From Daejeonella oryzae DSM 19973 (GTDB taxonomy: Bacteria > Bacteroidota > Bacteroidia > Sphingobacteriales > Sphingobacteriaceae): 64,000 nt of DNA. Position numbers and translations under genes: made by a program. The notes beneath the pieces were generated by a model. That model worked only from the letters and a program-made list of their open reading frames with translations. It had not been told where the DNA came from and did not search any database. The DNA is taken from NCBI RefSeq assembly GCF_000422945.1, contig NZ_KE383964.1, positions 579,912 through 643,911 on the forward strand, in the 5' to 3' direction. This document shows, in pieces, positions 45,084 through 54,308 of this stretch (its first letter is position 1; the number at the start of each line of letters is the position of its first letter).

Positions 45084-47783
45084 ATGATGAAAAGAATATT
45101 AATAGTAGTGCTGATGCTTTTTTTCGGACAATTCGCATTCGCACAGCATGAAGGTCATAATATGCTTGAAGCAAAAAAGCAGGTTAGTTATACTTGCCCA
45201 ATGCATCCGGAAGTACAGACGAACAATCCCGGCAACTGTCCTAAATGCGGGATGAAACTGGTCGTTCAGAAGAGTAAAACAACTCAGACTAAAACACCTC
45301 TCCCGGCTAAAAAAAGCGTACCAGCCAAAACGACAAGTAAGGCTAAAAGTCAAACTTCGCGTAAGAAGCCAAGTACAAAGAATGCGGTTAAAGATAAGCC
45401 AAAAGCGACTATCCAAAAGCCTGTTGAAATGCAAATGCACATGAAAGACACGACGAAAAAGACGGAAAATATGGATGGTCATGAAATGCACGAGACGGAG
45501 ATGGGCGATGATAACGCAACCCTAGCCAATATAAAAATAGCAAAGGCCAACCTGGGACCTATAAAAACAATTGCAAGTAAGAGGCCGCCTCGTACAGTCC
45601 GCTACGATCTATACATTGCAGATACCACGGTTACGTTTGGTAAAAAATCCAAAAGGGCCATTGCGGTAAACGGTCAAATTCCAATGCCTACTTTGACTTT
45701 TACTCAGGGCGATACCGCCGAAATCTATGTCCACAATAATCTAAAGGAAAAGACTTCCCTGCACTGGCATGGCCTGTTTTTACCAAATAAGGAAGACGGG
45801 GTGCCATATCTTACCCAGATGCCAATTGAGCCCGGAACTACCTACGTATATAAGTTCCCGATCATACAACATGGCACCCATTGGTACCACAGTCATTCAG
45901 GACTACAGGAACAAATAGGAATGTACGGTGCATTTATCATGAATAAAAGGCAAGAATGGGACATTCCTACATTGCCCGTAGTAATAAGTGAGTGGACAGA
46001 CATGAACCCGCACGAAGTTGACCGCAGTCTGCACACGGCCACCGACTGGTTTGCCATACAAAAGGGTGCTACCCAAAGTTATTTGGAAGCCATTAAAACA
46101 GGAAATTTTAAAACCAAAGTAAATAATGAATGGAAGCGGATGACCGCGATGGACGTTAGCGATGTTTATTATGGTACGTTTCTGATAAACGGAAAGAACC
46201 AGAATGAACAACCTCAATTTAAAGCTGGAGACAAGGTAAGGTTGAGGATAGCGAATGCCGGTGCATCAGATTATTTCTGGCTGAAGTATGCGGGCGGTAA
46301 GATTACCGTGGTTGCAACTGATGGAAATGATGTGGAGCCTGTGGAAGTTGACCGGTTGATAATAGCCGTATCTGAAACATATGATGTAGTGCTAACTATT
46401 CCAGAAAACAAGAGCTATGAATTTCTGATCACCCCCGAAGATCGAACCAAATCGGCCTCATTATGGCTGGGAAAAGGGGAAAAAGTGGCCGCCGGCGCAA
46501 TGCCTAAGCTGAAATATTTTGCCGGAATGAAAATGATGAACGAGATGATGGATATGAAAGGCAACATGATTGAAATGGAAGGCATGAAAATGCAAAACCA
46601 GATTATGGATATGAACACCGTCATGTATCCCGAAATAACCGGTGAGGAAAATCCAAAGGAGCATCCTCTTACTTCGGACACAGCTGTTAAAAAGGCTGAT
46701 GATATGAAGTCCATGCAAACGCCTGATACTAACAGCATGGCGGGAATGAATATGGAACCAGTTTCCGCGGATATCGTTACGCTCAATTACAATATGTTAA
46801 GAGATCCCAAAAAAACCACCCTGCCTGATGGATCCTGGAAAGAATTAAAGTTTGACCTTACAGGGAACATGAGCCGGTATGTTTGGACTCTTGACAATAA
46901 AACGGTATCCGAAAGTGATAAAATCTTGATCAAAAAAGGCGAGAATGTTCGGATCATCCTTTTTAACAATTCCATGATGCGCCACCCGATGCACCTGCAC
47001 GGGCATGATTTCAGGGTTTTGAACGATCAGGACGAAAATGCACCAATGAAAAATGTTCTTGACATTATGCCGATGGAGCGGGACACTATTGAATTTGCAG
47101 CTACAGAACCCGGGGGCGACTGGTTTTTCCATTGCCATATCCTGTACCACATGATGAGCGGTATGGGTAGGGTAATCAGCTATGAAAACTCTCCCCCAAA
47201 TCCGGAAATCCCGAACCCGAAACTGGCACAACGGAAATTGTTCAGGGATGACCGGATGTTCCATTCAATGGCCCAGGTTGGTCTGGAAAGCAATGGCAGC
47301 GACGGAGAATTTATGGTAGCAAATACCCGTTATCGATTTTCTACAGAATGGAGGCTTGGACTAAAATCGGATCATGGCAATGAAAGCGAAACTTATTTTG
47401 GGCGGTATATTGGCAGAATGCAATGGTTATTTCCATTCATTGGGTTTGATTATCATTATAACAGCATGAGGAATGAACGTGAAAAAAACCTGTTTGGACA
47501 ATTGAGCAATCAAACAAACAGAAAGGCTTTTGTTGCAGGTGTCCAGTATACTCTTCCCATGCTGGTAATGGCAGAAGCCAGGGTGGATAGTAAAGGAAAA
47601 TTCCGCTTTCAGCTGATGCGTGAAGATATACCAGTTGCGCCCAGGTTGAGGATGAGTTTAATGGGAAACACAGACAAAGAGTACATGGCCGGTTTGAGAT
47701 ATATTGTAACGAAATACTTTGGGTTCTCTACTCATTATGATAGCGATATGGGTTATGGCGGAGGAATTACTTTTACCTATTAA
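45084..47783 (+). CDS. Multicopper oxidase fusion: heavy-metal-binding domain + CopA-type oxidase + CopB-like C-terminal region
   Basis: An 899-residue envelope protein with a signal peptide (about 1-21). A heavy-metal-binding domain follows at about 36-60 (YTCPMHPEV, CPKCGMKL), then a Lys/Pro-rich linker, then a CopA-type multicopper oxidase at about 165-710. The four copper motifs are intact: LHWHG, HWYHSHSG, HPMHLHGHD and FFHCHILYHMM. A Met-rich insertion lies at about 480-560. The last 180 or so residues (RMFHSMAQVGLES onward, ending GGGITFTY) resemble the CopB/PcoB barrel. It would oxidise Cu(I) to Cu(II). Confidence 0.9.
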   Translation: MMKRILIVVLMLFFGQFAFAQHEGHNMLEAKKQVSYTCPMHPEVQTNNPGNCPKCGMKLVVQKSKTTQTKTPLPAKKSVPAKTTSKAKSQTSRKKPSTKNAVKDKPKATIQKPVEMQMHMKDTTKKTENMDGHEMHETEMGDDNATLANIKIAKANLGPIKTIASKRPPRTVRYDLYIADTTVTFGKKSKRAIAVNGQIPMPTLTFTQGDTAEIYVHNNLKEKTSLHWHGLFLPNKEDGVPYLTQMPIEPGTTYVYKFPIIQHGTHWYHSHSGLQEQIGMYGAFIMNKRQEWDIPTLPVVISEWTDMNPHEVDRSLHTATDWFAIQKGATQSYLEAIKTGNFKTKVNNEWKRMTAMDVSDVYYGTFLINGKNQNEQPQFKAGDKVRLRIANAGASDYFWLKYAGGKITVVATDGNDVEPVEVDRLIIAVSETYDVVLTIPENKSYEFLITPEDRTKSASLWLGKGEKVAAGAMPKLKYFAGMKMMNEMMDMKGNMIEMEGMKMQNQIMDMNTVMYPEITGEENPKEHPLTSDTAVKKADDMKSMQTPDTNSMAGMNMEPVSADIVTLNYNMLRDPKKTTLPDGSWKELKFDLTGNMSRYVWTLDNKTVSESDKILIKKGENVRIILFNNSMMRHPMHLHGHDFRVLNDQDENAPMKNVLDIMPMERDTIEFAATEPGGDWFFHCHILYHMMSGMGRVISYENSPPNPEIPNPKLAQRKLFRDDRMFHSMAQVGLESNGSDGEFMVANTRYRFSTEWRLGLKSDHGNESETYFGRYIGRMQWLFPFIGFDYHYNSMRNEREKNLFGQLSNQTNRKAFVAGVQYTLPMLVMAEARVDSKGKFRFQLMREDIPVAPRLRMSLMGNTDKEYMAGLRYIVTKYFGFSTHYDSDMGYGGGITFTY

Positions 47784-48179
47784 TTAATGGCCACCGATGT
47801 GTGAATCCGGGAATGATTATATTTAGATGATAATAGCTGACTAAAGAGAGGGATATAGGCCAGGAATTGTGTGAGATACATGATCCCAATAGTCATTCCC
47901 CTGGCAGGTTCATTAAATTATAAGTTTCATGCCTGTGTTGCGTGCTGATGACTTTCATGAAAAAGAAGTGATCAAAATTAGCTTTTTGAATTTCATATTA
48001 AAAAAAGAGAGCTTCCGGATAAGCCTCCTTCTGGTAAAAGAAGGTGGAAAAAAGCAAGGTTTCCACAAAAAGCACACAATTAAAGAATATTGTATTCCAA
48101 CTTTATGTATCCTTTGGGCATCTTTTATTTAAAACAATAAAGGCATTTTAGTTCAATAAACACAAATTTAAGATAGGCA
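47784..48179. other. 396-nt gap between multicopper oxidase and copper ATPase genes
   Basis: Nothing convincing was found. A 67-codon frame (47929-48132) exists but has no recognisable features beyond a Lys-rich centre. No hairpin with a T run is seen. Confidence 0.5.
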
Positions 48180-50237
48180 ATGAAGCATCAACCGCTACCA
48201 AAAGCCAGTTCACAAAAGCCCGCTACAGGTCCTTCAAAAATGAATCACAGCAGCATGCAGCATGGAGACAATCCCTCTATGGGTATGGAGGGCCATGACC
48301 ATCATGCCATGATGATTGCTGATTTTAAAAAGCGTTTCTATGTGACTTTGGTTTTAACTATTCCCATCATGCTTTTATCAGAAATGATACAGCATTTCAT
48401 TGGGGTGGAATGGCAGTTTCCTGGTTCACATTATATTTTGTTTGCCTTATCAAGCATCGTGTTTTTTTACGGAGGCTGGCCCTTTTTAAAGGGTTTGGTT
48501 GATGAAGTCAAAGCGAAAAATCCGGGTATGATGTTTTTGATCGGCTTTGCCATAACAGTAGCATACTTTTACAGCGTAGCTATTGTATTTGGTTTGCAGG
48601 GGATGGATTTTTTCTGGGAATTGGCAACACTTATTCTTATTATGCTTTTGGGGCATTGGATAGAAATGAAATCCGTTGCAGGGGCATCAAAAGAATTGGA
48701 GTTATTGGTTCAGTTGATGCCATCGGATGCCCACATGGTAATGCCTGATATGGTTCATGATGTAAAGACTGATACGCTGAAGGAAAATGATGTCATTCTT
48801 GTTAAACCGGGTGAAAAGGTTGCAGCCGATGGTGTAATATTGGAAGGGGAGAGCTACCTGAATGAAAGTATGCTTACTGGAGAATCAAAGCCTGTGCATA
48901 AAATAATAGGAGATAAAGTAATTGCCGGTTCCATTAATGGAACCGGGGCCATTAAGGTGACCGTATCCCACGGTGCAAAGGATTCCTATTTATCACAGGT
49001 AATTAAACTGGTAAAAGATGCGCAAAATTCTAAATCGAACACACAATTATTAGCAGACAAAGCAGCAAGGTGGCTAACCATAATTGCATTGCTTTCGGGG
49101 ATCAGCACATTTTTATATTGGTATTTAACCGGGCAATCGTTGGCATTTGCCATGGAAAGAATGGTTACCGTAATTGTTATTTGTTGCCCTCATGCCTTGG
49201 GTTTAGCAGTTCCTTTGGTGGTTGCAAAATCAACTGCGCTATCTGCGCAAAGTGGATTGCTGATCAAGAACAGAACCGCTTTTGAAAATTCCAGGAGAAT
49301 CACCACCATCGTATTTGACAAAACAGGTACGCTTACCGTTGGAAAGTTTGAAGTGTCAAAAATTGTTTCCCTGCAAAAAGAGATAAAGGAAAATGAAATC
49401 ATACGTTTAGCTTCTGCACTGGAGCAAAAATCAGAACATCCTATTGCTACAGGCATCCTGCAAAAAGTAAAAGACTTATCGATCACTGTTCCGGCAACAG
49501 AAAATTTTAATGCCATCACTGGTAAAGGTGTCGAAGCCACAGTAGAGGGGAAAAAGATATTGGTGGTTAGTCCGGGCTATTTAAAGGAAAATAAGATTGA
49601 TGTTGCGGATGGTTTCAGTGCCAATGATACAGAAACGGTTGTATTTGTAATTATAAACAATGAATTGGCTGGATATATTGCCTTGTCTGATGAGATTCGT
49701 CCTGAATCCGCGGAAGCGATAAAAACCTTAAAACAAAACCATATCAAATCAATCCTGCTTACAGGTGATAACAGTAAAGTAGCAAAAAGTGTAAGTGAAA
49801 CCTTAGGAATGGATAGTTTTATTGCCGAAGTATTGCCTCATCAAAAATTAGAAAAAATTAAGGAGCTGCAAGGAAAGGGCGAATTTGTAGCTATGACCGG
49901 CGATGGTGTAAATGATGCACCGGCTTTAGCTATTGCTGATGTGGGAATAGCTGTTGGAAGCGGCAGTGATATTGCCGCAGAAACGGCAGGTATAGTTTTG
50001 GTAAACAGCAATCCAAAAGATGTGGTGAACCTGATCTTATTTGGTAAAGCTACTTACCGTAAAATGATTCAAAACCTGATCTGGGCTACGGGATATAACG
50101 TAGTAGCTTTGCCCCTGGCGGCAGGTGTATTGCATAACTGGGGTATATTATTAAGCCCCGCGGCCGGAGCAGTTTTGATGACGGTTAGCACCATTGTTGT
50201 TGCCATCAATGCTAGTTTGTTGAGGGTGAAAAATTAA
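48180..50237 (+). CDS. copB: Copper-translocating P-type ATPase, CopB class (P1B-3)
   Basis: A 685-residue heavy-metal pump exporting copper from the cytoplasm. The N-terminus is His/Met-rich (MNHSSMQHGDN, MEGHDHHAMM) instead of an HMA domain. The transmembrane metal motif is CPH (ICCPHALGLAVP, about residue 335), the hallmark of the CopB class. The phosphorylation site DKTGTLT is near residue 380, the TGES loop near 233, and the hinge TGDGVNDAPA near 571. It completes the copper cluster. Confidence 0.94.
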   Translation: MKHQPLPKASSQKPATGPSKMNHSSMQHGDNPSMGMEGHDHHAMMIADFKKRFYVTLVLTIPIMLLSEMIQHFIGVEWQFPGSHYILFALSSIVFFYGGWPFLKGLVDEVKAKNPGMMFLIGFAITVAYFYSVAIVFGLQGMDFFWELATLILIMLLGHWIEMKSVAGASKELELLVQLMPSDAHMVMPDMVHDVKTDTLKENDVILVKPGEKVAADGVILEGESYLNESMLTGESKPVHKIIGDKVIAGSINGTGAIKVTVSHGAKDSYLSQVIKLVKDAQNSKSNTQLLADKAARWLTIIALLSGISTFLYWYLTGQSLAFAMERMVTVIVICCPHALGLAVPLVVAKSTALSAQSGLLIKNRTAFENSRRITTIVFDKTGTLTVGKFEVSKIVSLQKEIKENEIIRLASALEQKSEHPIATGILQKVKDLSITVPATENFNAITGKGVEATVEGKKILVVSPGYLKENKIDVADGFSANDTETVVFVIINNELAGYIALSDEIRPESAEAIKTLKQNHIKSILLTGDNSKVAKSVSETLGMDSFIAEVLPHQKLEKIKELQGKGEFVAMTGDGVNDAPALAIADVGIAVGSGSDIAAETAGIVLVNSNPKDVVNLILFGKATYRKMIQNLIWATGYNVVALPLAAGVLHNWGILLSPAAGAVLMTVSTIVVAINASLLRVKN

Positions 50238-50328
50238 GAGGTTATGGTATAAGGGATAGGTTATTTGCACTGAAGAGGTAAAATGGTGCAATATTTAAAA
50301 GATGCAATTGTTTTTAAAGTATAACTCT

Positions 50329-50437
50329 CTAAATCACCTTTAATATATCGTCCCACCTGGTGGTATCTGAGGGGGCTTAAATGTTCTCTTCTCATGCCCA
50401 TGCTTTTTTATAGCCTTCCGTTGCCAGGCGCTGGGTG
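50329..50437 (-). pseudogene. Decayed duplicate of the umuC 3' end
   Basis: About 109 nt are roughly 90 percent identical to the end of the intact umuC gene at 51390-51498, including its stop-codon context. On the minus strand it reads QRLATEGYKKAWA and then shifts frame by a single-base deletion. It joins directly to a REP-like element at 50442, so it is a rearrangement scar rather than a gene. Confidence 0.8.
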
Positions 50438-50441
50438 TTGT

Positions 50442-50496
50442 GGGCGATTAAATCGGATGGCTCAAGTATTCTCGTTGCAAACGAGGACAATAAGAG
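50442..50496 (+). repeat. REP-like palindromic element, copy A
   Basis: A 55-nt unit starting GGGCGATTAAATCG (short palindrome CGATtaaATCG) and ending in a hairpin at 50469-50487 (TTCTCGTT-GCA-AACGAGGA) plus CAATAAGAG. Same orientation as the other copies. Confidence 0.8.
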
Positions 50497-50611
50497 TATT
50501 AGCTCAATTGAAATTGAATAAAAATCCCACAAGCGGGACGCTTGCGGGATCGAGGATTGTTCATAAGTAAAGCCCAATTAAAACCATCAGGATTAATACT
50601 GATATGCTTTA

Positions 50612-50878
50612 TTAGAGGTCGAAAAAATCATTTAAAAAAGATTTCTTTTTAGTATGAGGATGTCGTTTATCATAATCTTTGTCGTAGTCTTTGTAGCCGT
50701 ACTGTTTATAGTCTTTATCGTAATTCTCTTTTTTGGAATAGTGATTTGCAGAATGCTCCATAATTTTCTCAAGTTCTCCGCGATCCAGCCATATTCCTCT
50801 GCAACTCGGACAATAATCAATTTCAACACCGCTTTTTTCACTCATTAACAATGTTTCATTACAGGAAGGACATTTCAT
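50612..50878 (-). CDS. TFIIB-type zinc-ribbon protein
   Basis: An 88-residue protein with a single zinc ribbon (CPSCNETLLMSEKSGVEIDYCPSC, two CPSC knuckles), followed by RGIWLDRGELEKIME, the zf-TFIIB family signature. The tail is highly charged with repeated YDKDY steps and ends SFLNDFFDL. Such proteins are common in Bacteroidota, with unknown function. It lies between the umuC remnant and the umuDC operon. Confidence 0.88.
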   Translation of the reverse strand: MKCPSCNETLLMSEKSGVEIDYCPSCRGIWLDRGELEKIMEHSANHYSKKENYDKDYKQYGYKDYDKDYDKRHPHTKKKSFLNDFFDL

Positions 50879-51058
50879 ATGTATTTAGTTTAGTTACTGA
50901 TGTGGTTTTATTATCAAATATGATGCTAAATTTTTTTAAACGTTGTCTGTAAAATAGATTATTTATTAGTCACATAGTGTTTACAAGGGGATATTTTAAA
51001 TAAAGAAAAGAATACATTAATCAGGGCAAGCCTTGAAGATTGGGAATTTCAAGTATTA

Positions 51059-51382
51059 TTATTCACAGAACAGAAAGTAGAGAGACTCGATCTCTTTTCC
51101 TATCAGCTGCAAGTCTTCTGCATCCCATGGAAGGATTTCAGTGGTGGTCCATTGATAATTTCTGCCTAAAAATATGGATCCAAGGCTCTCCTTATTCCGG
51201 ACAAGTAAATACCCAATTGTTGCTGATGCTGAACGAATTTCAAAGGGCACGACAAAAAGCTTTACCTCATCTGTTCTTAGATTAACCCTTATATCAAAAA
51301 CATCCATGTTCTTTTTGTCTTTTATTAAAATTATATCCTGAATATGAAGATCAGATGAAGTGAACATGATGTTTTCAGTCAT
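51059..51382 (-). CDS. Conserved hypothetical protein, third gene of the umuDC operon
   Basis: A 107-residue cytoplasmic protein starting 7 nt after umuC on the same strand. It has alternating hydrophobic beta strands (VFDIRVNLR, VKLFVVPFEI, TIGYLLVR) and an acidic C-terminal segment. The opposite-strand frame over the same DNA is less protein-like and is rejected. No family is recognised. The tight spacing suggests involvement with the error-prone polymerase. Confidence 0.75.
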   Translation of the reverse strand: MTENIMFTSSDLHIQDIILIKDKKNMDVFDIRVNLRTDEVKLFVVPFEIRSASATIGYLLVRNKESLGSIFLGRNYQWTTTEILPWDAEDLQLIGKEIESLYFLFCE

Positions 51383-51389
51383 TTAGCAA

Positions 51390-52634
51390 TTAAATGACCT
51401 TTAATATATCGTTCCACCTGGTGGTGTATGATGGGCTTAAATGTTCTCTTCTCATGGCCCAGGCTTTTTTATAGCCTTCCGTGGCTAGGCGCAGGGTGCC
51501 ACTGCCATAGTGCTTATTTAGTTTGTCCATTAGTTCGCTAACCTGATTCTGGCGAGTCCCGTCAAAAGTGCTGAAGAGATTCAACTGTACCTCGTTTTCG
51601 GGAATGATCCCTGTAACCAGAATCTCTACTTTTAAGAATTTGTAACCGGGCTTGTAAATCAGCTTTAAGGCTTTGATTGCCGCCTTTACAATTTCGGGGG
51701 TGTTGCTGGATGGATGGTTTAAGGGAATGGTTATTCCTTCAAAATATTGGGGAAGATCTGTTCGGTACTGATTGGTAATCAAACGGACAGAAATCAGGGT
51801 GGCGCAACTTTTATCATTCCGAAGTTTTTCTGCCACCCGGCTGGCATAGCTGCATGCAGCTTCAGAAATTTCAGAAAGATCTCCGCTTAGTTTTCCAAAA
51901 GATCTGCTGCAGCAAATTCCTTTTTTTCGCTCGGGGTAGGCTCCGAAAGGAATTCGGGCCCGGCCCCAAAGTTCGTCCCACATGCGCACGCCCTGGATCG
52001 TCATATTTGTGCGGACCCATTCCATGGGCATCTGCCGCAGCTGCTCTGCAAATTCAATTCCCTGGTTGAGTAATTTTTTATGGTACTGAGCGCCTATGCC
52101 CCAAACATCTTTTAGGGGAAATGTTTGCAACGCTTCTGTGATTCTTTCCGGAGTGTCTAATATGAAGATCCCGCTTCCCTTTTTTGCGAGCTTATTGGCA
52201 ATTTTTGCAAGCGTTTTACTGGGTGCTATTCCAATACTAATTGGAATACCGGTATTGCGAATGACTGTTTCCCTGATCTTCCCTGCATAGGTTTCAAGAT
52301 CATTCATGCCATTCAGTTTGATGAAACATTCGTCGATGCTATAAACTTCCACGTCGGGGGTAAAGCGGGCTATGTTATTCATTACCCGTGCGCTCATGTC
52401 GGCATAAAGGGTGTAATTGCTGCTGAAAACGCTTACCTCGTGTTCTTTGATTAAGGTTTCCATCTGATAAAATGGCGTCCCCATTTTAATACCCAGGTCT
52501 TTTGCTTCCTGGCTGCGGGCGATGGCGCAGCCATCATTATTGCTTAATATGATGACAGGTTTTGTACGGAGTGCGGGACGGAATACGCGTTCGCAGGATG
52601 CATAGAAATTGTTGCAATCAATCAGTGCGTACAT
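51390..52634 (-). CDS. umuC: Y-family DNA polymerase V catalytic subunit UmuC
   Basis: A translesion polymerase, 414 residues. The catalytic-palm motifs are intact: ALIDCNNFYASCERVF with Asp near residue 6, and VYSIDECFI with the Asp-Glu pair near residue 103. GIPISIGIAPSKTLAKIANKLAKK is the finger/palm signature, and a UmuC-type C-terminal DUF4113-like region follows. Its start overlaps the 3' end of umuD by 17 nt. The bases at its 3' end are duplicated 1 kb downstream. Confidence 0.95.
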   Translation of the reverse strand: MYALIDCNNFYASCERVFRPALRTKPVIILSNNDGCAIARSQEAKDLGIKMGTPFYQMETLIKEHEVSVFSSNYTLYADMSARVMNNIARFTPDVEVYSIDECFIKLNGMNDLETYAGKIRETVIRNTGIPISIGIAPSKTLAKIANKLAKKGSGIFILDTPERITEALQTFPLKDVWGIGAQYHKKLLNQGIEFAEQLRQMPMEWVRTNMTIQGVRMWDELWGRARIPFGAYPERKKGICCSRSFGKLSGDLSEISEAACSYASRVAEKLRNDKSCATLISVRLITNQYRTDLPQYFEGITIPLNHPSSNTPEIVKAAIKALKLIYKPGYKFLKVEILVTGIIPENEVQLNLFSTFDGTRQNQVSELMDKLNKHYGSGTLRLATEGYKKAWAMRREHLSPSYTTRWNDILKVI

Positions 52635-53064
52635 ATTTCTTGACCTCCATTTGCGGGCAACAGCTCCAGGTAACTACTCCCCAGATTAAAATTCCAGTTT
52701 CTGTATTTACTTCCACAAATTCGTCTTCTTCTTTGCCGGTAGTGAGGTACTTCTTTTTAACATGCGTGATTAATTGACGGACCAGCCATTCGCCATGATG
52801 CCATGCAATGACGATCATTCCGCCGGAAGGTTTTTTAGAACGATCTACCACCAGCAGGGTTCCGGTTTTTATGCCGAACTGCTCCATTTCATTCGAAGCG
52901 GCTTCAAAGTAAAATGTATTTAGGGGATCAGAAACCAGCCTTTCCAGGATATGAAGCCTGTCTTCCTGATAATCGGCAGCAGGGGACTGAAAGCCGCTGA
53001 CCTGGCCGGGATCTGCAATGGGTTCTAATTCGAGGTTTTTGTGGGATTCTATTTGGCGAAGCAT
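52618..53064 (-). CDS. umuD: UmuD/LexA-like protein lacking both catalytic residues
   Basis: A UmuD homologue of 148 residues from the ATG at 53064 (MLRQIESHKN); a longer frame to 53106 adds unrelated residues. From GFQSPAADY onward it aligns without gaps to E. coli UmuD. At the catalytic Ser60 position it has Glu (SNEM for GDSM), and at Lys97 it has Arg (WLVRQL for FTVKKL). The cleavage site is Ser-Gly instead of Cys-Gly. It should therefore be unable to self-cleave. It is the first gene of the umuD-umuC operon. Confidence 0.88.
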   Translation of the reverse strand: MLRQIESHKNLELEPIADPGQVSGFQSPAADYQEDRLHILERLVSDPLNTFYFEAASNEMEQFGIKTGTLLVVDRSKKPSGGMIVIAWHHGEWLVRQLITHVKKKYLTTGKEEDEFVEVNTETGILIWGVVTWSCCPQMEVKKYVRTD

Positions 53065-53103
53065 AGGTGAGTGATTGTGCTGTAAAAATACTAATAAAAT
53101 TAG

Positions 53104-53111
53104 CAAAGTTA
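53104..53111 (-). promoter_or_regulatory. Candidate -7 box of the umuDC operon
   Basis: TAACTTTG on the minus strand, 39 nt upstream of the umuD ATG. No -33 box or recognisable LexA operator was identified. Confidence 0.4.
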
Positions 53112-53554
53112 TAGCTTAGGTACTTCTTGATTTTTATAGGTGATTGTGTTAGAGGGAAATAATTTGTTGTTTTGAATTTTTAGTGGGATGGATTAAAACA
53201 TTGTTGTTAAGGTGGATTGATCTAACCGGATGCTATGGCGGAGAAGCTCTGATGTGTTTATTTGCTTCTGATGCTTGGATTGTATTTTGTCTGGAAACTG
53301 TCTTGAAGAAGCTTACAAGAAGGATGAGATGGAATGCTTTTTTTGATAGAATGAAGATATGGAATATCCTAAGAAATGAAAGTCATTTTTTAAAGAGTCT
53401 TGAGGTTGATGGTCAGATCTTTCAATTAGAGTTTATTGTGGGCGATTAAATTACATGGCTTAAGTATCCTCGTTGCAAACGAGGACAATAAGAGAAGAAG
53501 TCGGGATAATAATCAAAATGTCATCCCGACTATTTATTTTTTAATCCATAGCGG
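53112..53554. other. Gap of about 440 nt between umuD and the SDR pseudogene
   Basis: Holds REP-like copy B and a hairpin at 53499-53531 (AGTCGGGAT/ATCCCGACT) with a T-rich plus-strand tail. A frame at 53183-53449 ends inside the repeat and looks spurious. Otherwise nothing recognisable. Confidence 0.6.
53440..53494 (+). repeat. REP-like palindromic element, copy B
   Basis: Same 55-nt length and layout as copy A. The hairpin at 53467-53485 is a perfect palindrome (TCCTCGTT-GCA-AACGAGGA), followed by CAATAAGAG. Confidence 0.85.
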
Positions 53555-54291
53555 TTACAAAAACATGCCTCCGGACGCTTCAATCCGCTGTCCGTTAATC
53601 CATCGTGCATCTTCTGAACAAAGAAAAGCAACCAAGCCACCTATGTCTTCAGCCTCGCCAACTCTGCCTAAGGCGGTTTGTGATGCCAGAAAACTTTTCA
53701 TTTGGGGATTATTGCGTATTGCTGCATTATAGAAATCGGTTTCAATTGCACCAGGAGCAACAACATTGGCGGTAATTCCCCTCGGACCAAGCTCTTTTGC
53801 CAGATATTTTGTGAAAGTTTCTATGGCACCTTTCATTGATGCGTAAATTGAGTATCCCGGTACGCAGAAACGTGTAGTTCCGCTTGAAACATTAATTATT
53901 TTCCCGCCATCATTTAAAAGAGGCAGGATCTTTTGAGTAAGAAAATACACTCCTTTAAAATGAATGTTCATGAGCAAGTCGAAATCCTCCTCTAATGATT
54001 CGGCAAATGGAATGCTTGCCCCAATACATCGATTTTGTCAGTGTTCCATTGCTCTCTTAATGAATCTTTTACCCTTAAGACCAACTTATTCAGTGAAGCT
54101 ATATCCGATATATCCAGCTGCAGTGACGCTGATTTTCTGCCTGCAGCGATAACTTCGGCCATGACCTGCCTCGCTTCATCTTCTTTTGACTGGTAAGTTA
54201 GAATCACATCATACCCTTTTTCGGCCAGGCGCTATGCTGCATTTTTACCAAGGCCGCGACTGCCGCCTGTTAATAGCACAATTTTACTCAT
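53555..54291 (-). pseudogene. SDR-family oxidoreductase, decayed
   Basis: A short-chain dehydrogenase (3-oxoacyl-ACP-reductase-like). The N-terminus is MSKIVLLTGGSRGLGKNAA, where codon 20 (54232-54234) is TAG in place of an expected Leu. Near 54005 the frame shifts with loss of the NNAG segment (IDVL runs into ASIPFAES), consistent with a deletion of about 11 nt. The catalytic YSIYASMKG and C-terminal GGLVAFLCSEDARWINGQ remain. Two independent lesions indicate true decay rather than sequencing error. Confidence 0.85.
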
Positions 54292-54308
54292 AGTTTCCTA
54301 TTTTTATC

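Noticed and set aside
47929..48132. 67-codon frame between the multicopper oxidase and ATPase genes
   Set aside because: No recognisable motif, no supporting signal or terminator. Kept only as a note in the gap entry.
50392..50577. 61-codon minus-strand frame
   Set aside because: It is made of the umuC remnant plus the REP-like repeat. The shared LLSSFATRILE peptide also appears in a frame at 57369-57584, showing it is translated repeat.
51040..51285. 81-codon plus-strand frame opposite the third umu-operon gene
   Set aside because: The minus-strand frame has protein-like strands and tight operon spacing; this one is its shadow.
53183..53449. 88-codon plus-strand frame
   Set aside because: Its end is formed by REP-like copy B and its composition is not protein-like.
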